DNA from: Burkholderiales bacterium 67-32
GTDB taxonomy: Bacteria; Pseudomonadota; Gammaproteobacteria; Burkholderiales; Burkholderiaceae_B
Direction: 5' to 3'
Length of the DNA: 64,000 nt
Assembly (NCBI GenBank): GCA_001898625.1
Contig: MKUP01000014.1
Span: 50,378-114,377 of the forward strand
The notes under the pieces were generated by a model. That model saw nothing but the letters and a program-made list of their open reading frames with translations. It did no database searches and was not told the DNA's origin. Both the position numbers and the translations under genes were made by a program. Positions 43,979 through 51,504 of the stretch are shown in pieces (the first letter of the stretch is position 1; every line of letters begins with the position of its first letter).

Positions 43979-44953
43979 ATGCGCACCAAGCTTCTCAAGG
44001 CCTGCTGTCTCGCCCTGGCTACCGCGGCCCTCTGCGCCGGCCCCCTGGCCCATGCCGACGACGCCTACCCTTCCCGCCCGATCCGCATGATCATCGGCGG
44101 CGCCGCGGGCGGATCCTCGGACGTATTCGCCCGCGCGATCAGCGAGCACATGAGCGCGACGCTGGGCCAGCCCATCGTCATCGAATACAAGCCCGGCGCG
44201 GGCACCAACATCGGCACGGAGTTCGTGGCGCGCGCCAGGCCGGACGGCTACACCATCCTGCTCAACGGCCTGCCCATGGTGGCCAATCCGCACCTCTTCC
44301 CCGATCTGTCGTTCAACCCCGCCACCGATTTCATACCGATCTCGGGGGTGTCGAAGATGACCAACGTCGTCACGGTCAACGCATCGGTGCCGGTCAAGAC
44401 CCTGGCCGAACTCATCGCCGCCGCCAAGAAGGCACCCGACCGCTTCGTCTATGGATCCCCGGGCGAAGGCACCTCGACCCACATCGCCGGGGAAATGCTG
44501 TCGGCGCGCACGGGTGCGCGATTCACCCACACCCCCTACCGCGGCAATGCCCAGGCCATGACCGATCTCCTGGGCGGCACGCTGCAGATGGGGTTCGTCA
44601 ATACGCCCGTGGCCGCCCCCTTCCTGAAGGTAGGCCGGCTGCGCGCGCTGGCCGTCACGTCCAAGACCCGCTCGCCGCTGCTGCCGGACGTGCCGACGGT
44701 GGCCGAGGCCCTGAACACGCCCGACTTCGACTTCAATGGATGGTTCGGGCTGTTCGCCCCCAAAGGCACGCCCGCCGCGGTGGTCGCCAGGCTGGAACAG
44801 GCCACGGCACAGGCCCTGGCCGACCCCAAGGTCAATAAGATATTTGTCGATGGCGGCGCGGCGACCATGGAGCCCGGCTCGGCCGCCTTCGCCAGCTTCC
44901 TGGCCGACGAACGGCGCCGCATCGATCCGCTGCTGGAAAAGCGCAACAAATGA
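43979..44953 (+). CDS. Bug/TctC family tripartite tricarboxylate transporter receptor
   Basis: A 324-residue periplasmic binding protein with a signal peptide (ending PLAHA). Bug-family marks are YPSRPIRMIIGGAAGGSSDVFAR, EYKPGAGTNIGTEFVA and LAVTSKTRSPLLPDVPTVAEA. It should capture a carboxylate. The membrane TctA/TctB parts are absent here, so it must use components encoded elsewhere or act as a sensor. Divergent from the four-enzyme catabolic operon and sharing its control region, it probably recognises that pathway's substrate. Confidence 0.88.
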   Translation: MRTKLLKACCLALATAALCAGPLAHADDAYPSRPIRMIIGGAAGGSSDVFARAISEHMSATLGQPIVIEYKPGAGTNIGTEFVARARPDGYTILLNGLPMVANPHLFPDLSFNPATDFIPISGVSKMTNVVTVNASVPVKTLAELIAAAKKAPDRFVYGSPGEGTSTHIAGEMLSARTGARFTHTPYRGNAQAMTDLLGGTLQMGFVNTPVAAPFLKVGRLRALAVTSKTRSPLLPDVPTVAEALNTPDFDFNGWFGLFAPKGTPAAVVARLEQATAQALADPKVNKIFVDGGAATMEPGSAAFASFLADERRRIDPLLEKRNK

Positions 44954-44994
44954 CCGCCGCCGAAGCGGCGGCCGCGAAGGGGCTCTGCCCCCTT
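44954..44994. terminator. Tandem hairpins between convergent genes
   Basis: CCGCCGC-CGAA-GCGGCGG (44954-44971) is followed by AAGGGG/CCCCTT (44977-44982, 44989-44994). They lie directly after the tctC stop and just before the icd stop on the other strand. No T run is visible, so termination is plausible but not certain. Confidence 0.4.
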
Positions 44995-44998
44995 GTGC

Positions 44999-46261
44999 TC
45001 AGGCCATGTTGGCGATGACCGATTCCCCGAATCCCGAGCACGACACCTGGGTCGCGCCTTCCATCTGCCGCGCGAAGTCGTAGGTCACGCGCTTGGACTG
45101 GATGGTGCGTTCCATGGCCGGCAGGATCAGCTCGGCCGCCTCGTGCCAGCCCATGTGCTGCAGCATCATGCGGCCCGACAGGATTTCGGAGCTGGGATTG
45201 ACGTAGTCCTTGCCGGCGTACTTGGCGGACGTGCCGTGGGTGGCCTCGAACACGGCCACCGAATCGCTCATGTTCGCGCCCGGCGCGATGCCGGCGCCCC
45301 CGACCTGCGCGGCCAGCGCCGACGAAAGATAATCGCCGTTCAGGTTGGGCGTGGCGATCACGTCGAACTCGACCGGACGCAGCAGCATGGTCTGCGAGAA
45401 CGCGTCGATCAGGCAGTCCTTGATGAGGATGTCGCGGCCAGTGCGCGGATTGCGGATACGGCAGAAAGGCCCCGCATCGATGGTCTCGGCGGCGAATTCG
45501 CGGCGTGCAACCTCGTAGCCCCAGTCGCGGAACGCGCCCTCGGTGAACTTCATGATGTTGCCCTTGTGCACCAGCGTGACCGAACGGCGGTCGTGCTCCA
45601 GGGCGTACTGGATGGCCCTGCGCACCAGGCGCTCGGTCCCCTCGCGCGACACCGGCTTGATGCCGATGCCCGAGGTAGCCGGGAAGCGCAGGTGCTTGGC
45701 TCCGAGCTTTTCCTCCAGCACCGTGATCAGTTCCACGGCCTCGGGCGAACCCGCCGCATACTCGATCCCGGCGTAGATGTCCTCGGAGTTCTCGCGGAAA
45801 ATGACCATGTTGGTCTTCTCCGGCTGCTTCAGCGGCGACGGCACTCCGCGCAGGTACTGGATGGGCCGCAGGCAGACGTACAGGTCCAGCGCCTGCCGCA
45901 TCATCACGTTCAGCGACCGGAAGCCACCGCCCGGCGGCGTGCCCAGCGGGCCCTTGATCGCCACCACGAACTCGCGCAACGCGGCCACGGTCTCGTCGGG
46001 CAGCCAGCCGCCTTCGCCGTACAGCGTGGTCGCCTTGCGGCCGGCGTAGATTTCCATCCAGTGGATGCGGCGGGCCTCGCCATAGGCCTTGGCCACGGCC
46101 GCGTCGATCACCTTGAGCGCCACCGGCGTGATATCGCGCCCGGTGCCATCGCCTTCGATGTAGGCAACGATGGGCTGGTCGGGCACGTTGAGGGAGAAAT
46201 CCGCGTTGACGGTGATGCGGCTACCCTGCGCGGGCACCTGGATATGCTTGTAGGAAGACAT
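44999..46261 (-). CDS. icd: NADP-dependent isocitrate dehydrogenase
   Basis: A 420-residue TCA-cycle enzyme converting isocitrate to 2-oxoglutarate. The substrate site [20 protein letters not shown] carries the phosphorylatable serine and the arginines, and [18 protein letters not shown] text binds the metal. [10 protein letters not shown] has the Lys/Tyr pair that selects NADP in the E. coli enzyme. The ATG at 46261 gives [10 protein letters not shown]; 17 further in-frame codons upstream are not expected. Divergent from the DUF1841 gene. Confidence 0.94.
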   Translation of the reverse strand: MSSYKHIQVPAQGSRITVNADFSLNVPDQPIVAYIEGDGTGRDITPVALKVIDAAVAKAYGEARRIHWMEIYAGRKATTLYGEGGWLPDETVAALREFVVAIKGPLGTPPGGGFRSLNVMMRQALDLYVCLRPIQYLRGVPSPLKQPEKTNMVIFRENSEDIYAGIEYAAGSPEAVELITVLEEKLGAKHLRFPATSGIGIKPVSREGTERLVRRAIQYALEHDRRSVTLVHKGNIMKFTEGAFRDWGYEVARREFAAETIDAGPFCRIRNPRTGRDILIKDCLIDAFSQTMLLRPVEFDVIATPNLNGDYLSSALAAQVGGAGIAPGANMSDSVAVFEATHGTSAKYAGKDYVNPSSEILSGRMMLQHMGWHEAAELILPAMERTIQSKRVTYDFARQMEGATQVSCSGFGESVIANMA

Positions 46262-46398
46262 GCGGCGTTTCCGGAACGATCGTTGAAGCAAGCCGCGTCG
46301 CGGCCCTGGCACATTCCGTGGATTATCCCGTATTCGGCCCGGCGGCGCACGCGGGCGGCGGCCGGCCGGCCAGGCACGGCGGGTACAATGCCTGGATG

Positions 46399-46815
46399 AT
46401 GTTCAACCCTACCCGAGACCAGGTCCGCCAGTTCTTCGCCGAGACCTGGCGCAAGCATCGCGGCGGCGAAGTCCTGACGCCGCTGGAAGCGACCGCGCTG
46501 GACTGGATCCTGGAACACCCCGAATACCACGGCGACCTCGAAAACCCCGAGGCCGCCCAGGCGGACTACGGCGTCGAAGCCGGCCGCACCAACCCCTTCC
46601 TGCACCTGTCCATGCACCTGGCGATCGCCGAACAGTTGTCGATCGACCACCCTCCCGGCATCCGCGCCGCCTACCAGCAACTGGCCCAGCGCACCGATGC
46701 CCACCAGGCCGCCCATGCCATCATGGAATGCCTGGGCCGCGTGGTCTGGGAATCGCAACGGCTGGGCACGCCGCTGGATACCGAGGCCTACATCGATTTG
46801 ATCAAGAAGCTGTAA
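46399..46815 (+). CDS. DUF1841 family protein
   Basis: A 138-residue soluble protein beginning [20 protein letters not shown], the typical DUF1841 N-terminus, with [18 protein letters not shown] and [21 protein letters not shown] following. The His-rich middle might bind metal. Function unknown. TACAAT at 46384-46389 is only 10 bases before the ATG, with no ribosome site, so a very short leader is likely. A second ATG sits one codon earlier. Confidence 0.85.
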   Translation: MFNPTRDQVRQFFAETWRKHRGGEVLTPLEATALDWILEHPEYHGDLENPEAAQADYGVEAGRTNPFLHLSMHLAIAEQLSIDHPPGIRAAYQQLAQRTDAHQAAHAIMECLGRVVWESQRLGTPLDTEAYIDLIKKL

Positions 46816-46822
46816 CTCTGCG

Positions 46823-47923
46823 CTAGCCGCCTGGCGGCGACAAAAACCGCCGGCTTGCCAGTTGCCTCTGCATCTGGCCCACCGCTGCGGCCAGGTATGG
46901 GTTCGAGGCAGCGTCCGGCTGGGTCAACAAGCCGACGCAGTTGAAAAAATCCGTGTTCCGCAGTTTCGGATTCGACGAAAAATCGGGCATGACCGTCAGG
47001 CCGACACACCCCTTGAAATCGGCCTTCCGCAACTCCGGATTCGACGAAAAAGCAGGCGTGACCGTCAACCCCACGCACCAGGCCAACACGACCTCTGTCA
47101 GCTCCGGGTTGCCAGAGAAATCCGGCGCCACGGTCAAACCGGGACATCCACTAAGTTGGACCTCGGTCAGCTTCCGGTTCGACGAAAAATCCGGAGTGAC
47201 GGCCAGGTCAAAGCACCCGACCAGCATGACCTTCGTCAGACCCGGATTGGCCGAAAAGTCCAGCGCGCGCGCCAGCCCGAGACACTTTAGCAGCGTCACC
47301 GACGTCAGGTTTGTCCACTGCCGAAAATCGGGCGTACGGGCATAGGCCACATCCGCGCCGAAGCAGTCGAATGCGAATTTCGCATGCTTGCCGTTCGGGC
47401 GAGTGTCGCGCATGCGAGTGATCGTCCGGTCGATACGGCTCATCAATGCTTCCGACTCCGGGTTCGGATCCAGGCCTGCACGAAGCCTGACTTCATGCAG
47501 CGGCCCCGTTTCCGCGCCGCCCAGGACATCCAATACGGCAGCACTTTGCTCGGCCGACAACCGGGAAAAATCCACGCCGACATGAGGATTGCGGCCAAGC
47601 AATGCCGATACGCCGTCCCTGAACTGGCTGGCGGAAAACTGTGCCAAAGACGAGATGGTTGCCTTCGTTACGTCAGCCCCCACGGCGCTGTTTTCAGGAC
47701 GCGCCAGATTGGCCCTGTCCATGTCGCGAAAGCGTCTGCTGACCGCGGCAAAGTTTTGCCGGGCGACCGCCGCTTGCCGTATGGGATCCGGTTGCAGATG
47801 ACCGGCGGCCGGCGGCTGACCGGGAAGCACTTCTTTCGCCGGCGAACTCGCGGTGCCGTCCATCAGTTGCTGATGAATGAGACCGAGCACCTCCAGCGGT
47901 AATGTGGAAATAAGAGACGGCAT
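46823..47923 (-). CDS. F-box-like / leucine-rich-repeat-like protein, candidate effector
   Basis: A 366-residue protein without signal peptide or membrane segment. Residues 7-21 (TLPLEVLGLIHQQLM) and 58-68 (FAAVSRRFRDM) resemble the two halves of an F-box. Residues 214-351 are six repeats of 23 residues, C-x-G-L-T-V-x-P-D-F-S-x-N-P-x-L-x6-G, a leucine-rich-repeat-like unit; a looser copy precedes them. Base composition is visibly lower in GC than the neighbours. F-box plus LRR is a eukaryotic layout, known in bacteria from secreted effectors such as Ralstonia GALA proteins. No secretion genes are in the window. A gagg ribosome site precedes the ATG. Function is inference. Confidence 0.7.
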   Translation of the reverse strand: MPSLISTLPLEVLGLIHQQLMDGTASSPAKEVLPGQPPAAGHLQPDPIRQAAVARQNFAAVSRRFRDMDRANLARPENSAVGADVTKATISSLAQFSASQFRDGVSALLGRNPHVGVDFSRLSAEQSAAVLDVLGGAETGPLHEVRLRAGLDPNPESEALMSRIDRTITRMRDTRPNGKHAKFAFDCFGADVAYARTPDFRQWTNLTSVTLLKCLGLARALDFSANPGLTKVMLVGCFDLAVTPDFSSNRKLTEVQLSGCPGLTVAPDFSGNPELTEVVLAWCVGLTVTPAFSSNPELRKADFKGCVGLTVMPDFSSNPKLRNTDFFNCVGLLTQPDAASNPYLAAAVGQMQRQLASRRFLSPPGG

Positions 47924-47975
47924 AAGCGAACCTCGCGCAAGGAAAGCGCCGGTCCAGCCTTGAAAATTCGGTTGC

Positions 47976-47993
47976 CAATGCTGAACAGCATTG
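47976..47993. promoter_or_regulatory. Perfect palindrome upstream of the F-box/LRR-like gene
   Basis: CAATGCTG-AA-CAGCATTG has 8-bp arms and a 2-base centre, 53 bases before the start codon. It looks like an operator. The 315-base gap 47924-48238 holds this site and repeat copy D, and no gene. Confidence 0.45.
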
Positions 47994-48150
47994 AGCCAGG
48001 AGACCCCGCAAGGCCTTGCGTCGACCCCGCCCTCTAGCGGTCTCGACTCTTCAACGCTGACATCCGGTGCTTTATTGTTTTCTCATGCCCGTATGTCGCC
48101 CCCGCTTCCCCAGAGTTCCACCAGGAACGCGATGCTCACACCAAGAGACC

Positions 48151-48238
48151 CCACCCAGGCCGAGGATGCGGTGGATCCGGCTCCGCCGGTCCACCCGCAT
48201 CGCCCCCTGGGGGGCGCGCGTAAGCGCGTAGGGGGGGG
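48151..48238 (-). repeat. GC-rich 3'-end repeat, short form (copy D)
   Basis: Read on the minus strand, the block starts immediately after the stop of the cytochrome gene at 48239 with a run of C, TACGCG and GCGCGC, and ends near CCTGGGTGG. Its outer part is more diverged than the other copies. Confidence 0.75.
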
Positions 48239-48607
48239 TTACTTCCTCACAGCCAGATTACCCGGCAGGCTGGACAGATACGCCGCCACATCCTCGATGT
48301 CCTTGTCGGACAACTGGACGGCGAAGGCGCCCATGATGGGGTTCTTGCGGATGTTGGCCGACGGCGCGGCATTGGACTGGCCGCGGCGATACGCCTTCAG
48401 CGCATGCGCGAGGTAGTCGGGATGCTGGCCCGCCAGCTGCGGATAGCTGGGATCGATGGAGGTCTTGGCATCGGCGCCGTGGCACGAGGCACAGTTGATG
48501 CGGTCGAACACCGCCTTGCCGGCGGCGATGTCGCCGGCGGCCTGGGCGGCCGACAGCGAGAGCAAGACGCTGCCGACGAGAAAGGAAAGGCGCAGGGTGG
48601 TCTTCAT
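48239..48607 (-). CDS. Class I cytochrome c (c4/c553-like), second of pair
   Basis: A 122-residue periplasmic haem protein with a signal peptide ending SAAQA. The haem site is CASCH; the distal ligand is probably the methionine in NPIMGAFA. LSDKDIEDVAAYLSSL is the usual C-terminal helix. It lies 11 bases after the partner cytochrome, so the two are cotranscribed and may act as a di-haem-like pair donating electrons to a terminal oxidase. Confidence 0.88.
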   Translation of the reverse strand: MKTTLRLSFLVGSVLLSLSAAQAAGDIAAGKAVFDRINCASCHGADAKTSIDPSYPQLAGQHPDYLAHALKAYRRGQSNAAPSANIRKNPIMGAFAVQLSDKDIEDVAAYLSSLPGNLAVRK

Positions 48608-48618
48608 GGTCGGACGGC

Positions 48619-48978
48619 TCACTTCAGGCTGGAGTAATAGGCGGCCAGATCGGCGATGTCCTGTTCGGACAGGCTCTTGGCGATGCCAACCATGGAAGGA
48701 TGCGTCCGGGCGCCGCTGGCGTATTCCTTCAGCGCCGCCTCGATGTACTTGGCGTTCTGCCCAGCAATCATCGGAACGTGATAGACCTCGGGAAAGCTGG
48801 ACTTGTAGCCCGGAATGCCATGGCAGCCTATGCACATGGAATTCTTGTCACGGGCGGCATCGGCATTGCCCGTGATGGTGGCCGGCGGGGCGGATTGGGC
48901 CGCGGCCGAGCCGACGACCGCACAGGCGGCCAGGGCGGCCAATACGGGCAGCGCCCGCTTCGTTATGCTCAACTTCAT
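48619..48978 (-). CDS. Class I cytochrome c, first of pair
   Basis: A 119-residue periplasmic protein with a signal peptide (AAAQS) and one haem site CIGCH. The distal ligand is probably the methionine in THPSMVGIAKSL; LSEQDIADLAAYYSSL forms the last helix. It resembles one half of cytochrome c4. The ribosome site is weak. The upstream gap to the MoxR gene (290 bases) holds a dyad at 49089-49122 and a fragment of the GC-rich repeat at about 49233-49266. Confidence 0.87.
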   Translation of the reverse strand: MKLSITKRALPVLAALAACAVVGSAAAQSAPPATITGNADAARDKNSMCIGCHGIPGYKSSFPEVYHVPMIAGQNAKYIEAALKEYASGARTHPSMVGIAKSLSEQDIADLAAYYSSLK

Positions 48979-49088
48979 TAGAACGCTCTATCAGAATCAA
49001 GAGAAATCCCGATACCGGGCGGCGAAACGACTGAGCGGCAACGCCCGGCCCCCACAGGCCAACGAAGCGTCTCCGTTTTATTCCATCG

Positions 49089-49122
49089 GGAAACCGTATT
49101 GTTGTACTGAAGTCCGGTTTCC
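49089..49122. promoter_or_regulatory. 8-bp inverted repeat in the cytochrome/MoxR gap
   Basis: GGAAACCG and CGGTTTCC are separated by 18 bases. It lies 111 bases upstream of the cytochrome start and 147 bases upstream of the MoxR start, so it could regulate either. Confidence 0.3.
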
Positions 49123-49268
49123 GTCTTTATTTAACCCCTAATGATACATCAGGAACAACCTCCGTCCGCCGCCCGCCTGCATGTGCGGGCGCCAGCGCCC
49201 CCCTGCCCGTCCGGACTTTTCTTATACTGGGTGCTTCGCCCCTGCGGGGCCCTACCGCCAGTCCGACC

Positions 49269-50144
49269 ATGCCCCAGTCCGTCTCGCCGTCCACTGCCCG
49301 CTTCCAGGGCACCGACACCTACGTCGCCACCGACGACCTGACGCTTGCCGTCAATGCCGCGCTCACGCTGGAGCGCCCGCTCCTGATCAAGGGCGAACCC
49401 GGCACCGGCAAGACCATGCTGGCCGAGGAAGTGGCCCGAGCGCTGGGGCGGCCGCTGCTGCAATGGCACATCAAGTCCACCACCAAGGCGCACCAGGGGC
49501 TGTACGAGTACGACGCGGTCTCGCGCCTGCGCGATTCGCAACTGGGCGACGAGAAGGTGCGTGACATCACGAACTACATCGTGCGCGGGGTGCTGTGGCA
49601 GGCCTTCGCCTCGCCCGAGCCGGTGGTGCTGTTGATCGACGAGATCGACAAGGCCGACATCGAATTCCCCAACGACCTGCTGCGCGAGCTGGACCGCATG
49701 GAATTCCACGTGTACGAGACGCGGGAAACCGTGCGTGCCGTGCACCGGCCGCTGGTCATCATCACCTCCAACAACGAGAAGGACCTGCCGGACGCCTTCC
49801 TGCGGCGCTGCTTCTTCCACTACATCCGGTTTCCCGAGAAGGAAACCATGGAGCGCATCGTCGGGGTCCACTACCCCGGCCTGAAGAAGGAACTGCTGTC
49901 TGCGGCGCTGGACAGTTTCTTCCAACTGCGCGAGACCCCGGGCCTGAAGAAGAAGCCGTCCACGTCCGAACTGCTGGATTGGCTCAAGGTCCTGCTGGCC
50001 GAGGACATCCCGCCGGAAGCCCTGAAAAGCACCGACCGCGAAGCCGCCGTACCCCCGCTGCACGGCGCCCTGCTGAAAAACGAACAAGACGTCCACCTGT
50101 TCGAACGTCTGGTCCTCATGGCTAGAAGCGGCAGACGGGCATGA
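49269..50144 (+). CDS. MoxR-family AAA+ ATPase
   Basis: A 291-residue ATPase with Walker A GEPGTGKT, Walker B VVLLIDEIDKAD, sensor-type VIITSNNEKDLPDAFLRRC and the MoxR-style KSTTKAHQGLYEYD. MoxR proteins act as chaperones that insert metals or assemble complexes together with a VWA protein; the VWA gene follows after 111 bases. The pair resembles CoxD/CoxE-type modules, though no target enzyme is encoded next to it. Confidence 0.9.
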   Translation: MPQSVSPSTARFQGTDTYVATDDLTLAVNAALTLERPLLIKGEPGTGKTMLAEEVARALGRPLLQWHIKSTTKAHQGLYEYDAVSRLRDSQLGDEKVRDITNYIVRGVLWQAFASPEPVVLLIDEIDKADIEFPNDLLRELDRMEFHVYETRETVRAVHRPLVIITSNNEKDLPDAFLRRCFFHYIRFPEKETMERIVGVHYPGLKKELLSAALDSFFQLRETPGLKKKPSTSELLDWLKVLLAEDIPPEALKSTDREAAVPPLHGALLKNEQDVHLFERLVLMARSGRRA

Positions 50145-50172
50145 AATCGCATCGATCCACCCTGCCTGTCAT

Positions 50173-50247
50173 CCAGGGCGCCGCGGATCCGGCTTTGCCG
50201 GTCCGCCAGCGCCGCCCCCTGGGGGGCGCGCGAAGCGCGTAGGGGGG
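50173..50247 (-). repeat. GC-rich repeat, short form (copy E), upstream of the VWA gene
   Basis: The short form of the family, in the same direction as copies A and D, but here no leftward gene ends next to it. Its final G run, gggggg at 50242-50247 plus ag, lies 6-9 bases before the ATG at 50256 and forms the ribosome site of the VWA gene. Confidence 0.75.
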
Positions 50248-50255
50248 AGCCTGCC

Positions 50256-51428
50256 ATGCTCATTGATTTTTTTTACCATCTGCGCAAGCACCAGCTACCG
50301 GTCTCGATCAACGAGTACCTGACGCTGCTGGAAGCGCTGTCGCGCCGGGTGATCGCGCCGTCGGTGGACGAGTTCTACCTGCTGGCCCGGATGACGCTGG
50401 TCAAGGACGAGAGCCAGTTCGACCGCTACGACCGGGCCTTCGCCAGCTACTACAAGGGCGTCGAGGCGGCCTTCCCGCCGGGCAAGGAGATCCCGGCCGA
50501 ATGGCTGGTGCAGCGCTTCATGCGCGAACTGTCGCCCGAGGACAAGGCCGCGATCGAGAAGCTGGGCTGGGACAAGCTGATGGAACTGTTCCGCCAGCGG
50601 CTGGAAGAACAGAAGGAACGCCACGAGGGCGGCAGCAAGTGGATAGGCACCGGGGGCACCTCGCCCTTCGGCAGCGGCGGCTACCACCCCGAAGGCATCC
50701 GCATCGGCCAGGACAGCGCCGGCAACCACAGCGCGGTCAAGGCCTGGGACATGCGCAGCTTCCGCGACTACGACGACCAGGTGGAGCTGGGCACGCGCAA
50801 CATCAAGGTGGCGCTGCGGCGGCTGCGCCGCTTCGCCCGCGAAGGCGCCGACCTGGAACTGGACCTGGACGACACCATACGCAGCACCGCGCGCAACGCG
50901 GGACACCTGGACATCCGCATGGTGCCCGAGCGGCACAACACGGTGAAGGTGCTGATGATGCTGGACGTGGGCGGCACGATGGACAGCCACATCCAGCGGA
51001 TCGAGGAACTGTTCTCGGCCGCGCGCAGCGAGTTCAAGCACCTGGAAGTCTATTATTTCCACAACTGCCTGTACGACTGGGTCTGGCAAAGCAACCGCCG
51101 GCGCCACGCCGAGCGCGCCCACACCTGGGACGTGCTGCGCAAGTACAACCCGGACTGGCGCCTGATCTTCGTCGGCGACGCCACCATGAGCCCCTACGAA
51201 ATCCTGCAGCCGGGCGGCTCGGTGGAATACCACAATACCGAGGCCGGCGCGATCTGGCTGCAGCGCATGGCCGCGGCCTTTCCCCGTTTCGCCTGGCTCA
51301 ATCCCGAGCCGGAGGGCCTGTGGCCCTACCGCCAATCCACCGACATCATCCGGAAACTGATGCAGGGCCGCATGTATCCGGTCACCCTGAACGGCCTGGA
51401 ACAGGCCATGCGGCTGCTGTCCAAGTAG
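50256..51428 (+). CDS. VWA domain protein (CoxE-like) paired with MoxR ATPase
   Basis: A 390-residue cytoplasmic protein. It begins MLIDFFYHLRKHQLPVSINE, typical of CoxE-like partners of MoxR. A Gly-rich stretch lies near 130-145 and a VWA domain spans about 225-390. The metal site reads MLDVGGTMD where the classical form is DxSxS, so the first serine is replaced. It should act as substrate adaptor for the ATPase. The ribosome site (ggggggag) is the end of repeat copy E. Confidence 0.88.
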   Translation: MLIDFFYHLRKHQLPVSINEYLTLLEALSRRVIAPSVDEFYLLARMTLVKDESQFDRYDRAFASYYKGVEAAFPPGKEIPAEWLVQRFMRELSPEDKAAIEKLGWDKLMELFRQRLEEQKERHEGGSKWIGTGGTSPFGSGGYHPEGIRIGQDSAGNHSAVKAWDMRSFRDYDDQVELGTRNIKVALRRLRRFAREGADLELDLDDTIRSTARNAGHLDIRMVPERHNTVKVLMMLDVGGTMDSHIQRIEELFSAARSEFKHLEVYYFHNCLYDWVWQSNRRRHAERAHTWDVLRKYNPDWRLIFVGDATMSPYEILQPGGSVEYHNTEAGAIWLQRMAAAFPRFAWLNPEPEGLWPYRQSTDIIRKLMQGRMYPVTLNGLEQAMRLLSK

Positions 51429-51504
51429 CACCCCGGGCCGCGCGGCGGGAACGTTGCCGCGGCCCGGCACTCCAATCCACTTCCTGAACGGTTCGAGTCC
51501 GCCC

